NCBI RefSeq assembly: GCF_014359955.1
Contig: NZ_JACIYL010000179.1
Span: 1 to 6,825, forward strand
Length of the DNA stretch: 6,825 bases
Direction of reading: 5' to 3'
Source of the DNA: Thermogutta sp.
Lineage (GTDB): Bacteria > Planctomycetota > Planctomycetia > Pirellulales > Thermoguttaceae
Shown here one piece after another: positions 6,632 through 6,825 of the stretch. The notes beneath the pieces were generated by a model. That model did not search any database. It was not told the origin of the DNA and saw only the letters and a list, made by a program, of their open reading frames with translations. The position numbers and the translations under genes are program-made. Position 1 is the stretch's first letter. Each line of letters starts with the position of its first letter.

Positions 6632-6784
6632 CGGAGGGACCTGCTTGTCAGGTCCGCCTCTCGGAGGGACCCGCTTGTCGGGTCCGCCTTTCGGAGGGAC
6701 GTGCTTGTCACGTCCGATGAACACCGATTGATGCCCCATCTCTCCTCGCCGGGCACGACAAGCGTGCCCCTCCGAAGGATTTCT
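6632..6784. repeat. Higher-order repeat, copy 2 (153 bp, intact)
   Basis: CTG-type unit (6632-6656), CCG-type unit (6662-6686) and GTG-type unit (6692-6716). The spacer follows (6717-6749; nearly identical to copy 1 over its first 23 bases and then diverged), then the inverted unit with the standard loop (6750-6774) and the same link. All four stems are perfectly paired. Confidence 0.85.
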
Positions 6785-6825
6785 CGGAGGGACCTGCTTG
6801 TCAGGTCCGCCTTTCGGAGGGACCC
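6785..6825. repeat. Higher-order repeat, copy 3 (cut by window edge)
   Basis: A perfect CTG-type unit (6785-6809) is followed after a CCTTT linker by the first 11 bases of the next unit (6815-6825), matching the CCG type expected at this position. The array therefore continues to the right. Confidence 0.8.

Larger units (their letters stand above)
6479..6825. repeat. Array of 25-nt hairpin units in a 153-bp higher-order repeat (continues past edge)
   Basis: Ten units are visible: 6479, 6509, 6539 (direct), 6597-6621 (inverted), 6632, 6662, 6692 (direct), 6750-6774 (inverted), 6785 (direct) and 6815 (direct, cut by the edge). Each is 25 nt: CGGAG, a 7-nt arm beginning GG, a 5-nt loop, usually CTTGT, the complementary 7-nt arm, and G. 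Direct units within a cluster start exactly 30 bp apart with 5-nt linkers (CCTTT, CCTCT, CATAT). Whole clusters repeat every 153 bp. I associate this hairpin family with planctomycete intergenic DNA. Reading frames stay open through it because 30 and 153 are multiples of three, but I do not think it is coding. Confidence 0.9.

Noticed and set aside
6287..6756. Overlapping minus-strand open frames (about 150 and 99 codons) across the hairpin array
   Set aside because: They translate the repeat itself into periodic DKxVPP- or SLRxAD-type runs. Frames stay open because the 30-bp and 153-bp periods are multiples of three. Stem compensation argues for structure rather than protein.
6479..6825. CRISPR array
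   Set aside because: The 30-bp periodicity is superficially similar, but linkers are only 5 nt, spacers are repeated and not unique, units occur in both orientations and no cas gene is present.

Overview
All gene calls lie on the minus strand, so transcription runs from high to low coordinates. The window looks like a chromosomal piece of a GC-rich bacterium, most probably a planctomycete (perhaps a thermophilic Pirellulales/Thermogutta-type organism). This is an inference from the gene style and from the GGAGGGAC...CTTGT...GTCC interspersed hairpin family, which I associate with planctomycete intergenic DNA. No search was run to confirm it.

Layout in transcription order: (1) 6479-6825, a non-coding array of 25-nt hairpin units spaced at 30 bp and organised into a 153-bp higher-order repeat that runs off the right edge. 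(2) 6291-6478, a leader and promoter region. (3) A two-gene operon: larC (6290-5064), the nickel-insertion protein of nickel-pincer cofactor synthesis, and 13 bp later a small membrane-anchored coiled-coil protein with a C-terminal helix-turn-helix (5050-4340). (4) A 277-bp gap, then apbE (4062-2923), an FAD:protein FMN transferase. (5) A gap of about 0.5 kb with a good sigma-70-like promoter, then a two-gene operon: a cobalamin-binding-type radical SAM enzyme (2397-601) and, 3 bp later, a CPBP (CAAX-type) intramembrane metalloprotease that runs off the left edge (597-1).

Three genes belong to cofactor chemistry: LarC makes a nickel cofactor, ApbE attaches FMN covalently to proteins, and the radical SAM enzyme uses an iron-sulfur cluster and probably cobalamin. 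I see no evidence that they form one pathway. The clearest functional pairing by position is the radical SAM enzyme with the CPBP protease.

The most notable signals are: the hairpin array, whose stems vary by paired compensatory changes around a nearly fixed CTTGT loop; an intrinsic-terminator-like hairpin plus T-rich tract inside the first membrane segment of the protease gene; and the operon pairing of larC with a SwrB/DUF6115-like membrane protein.
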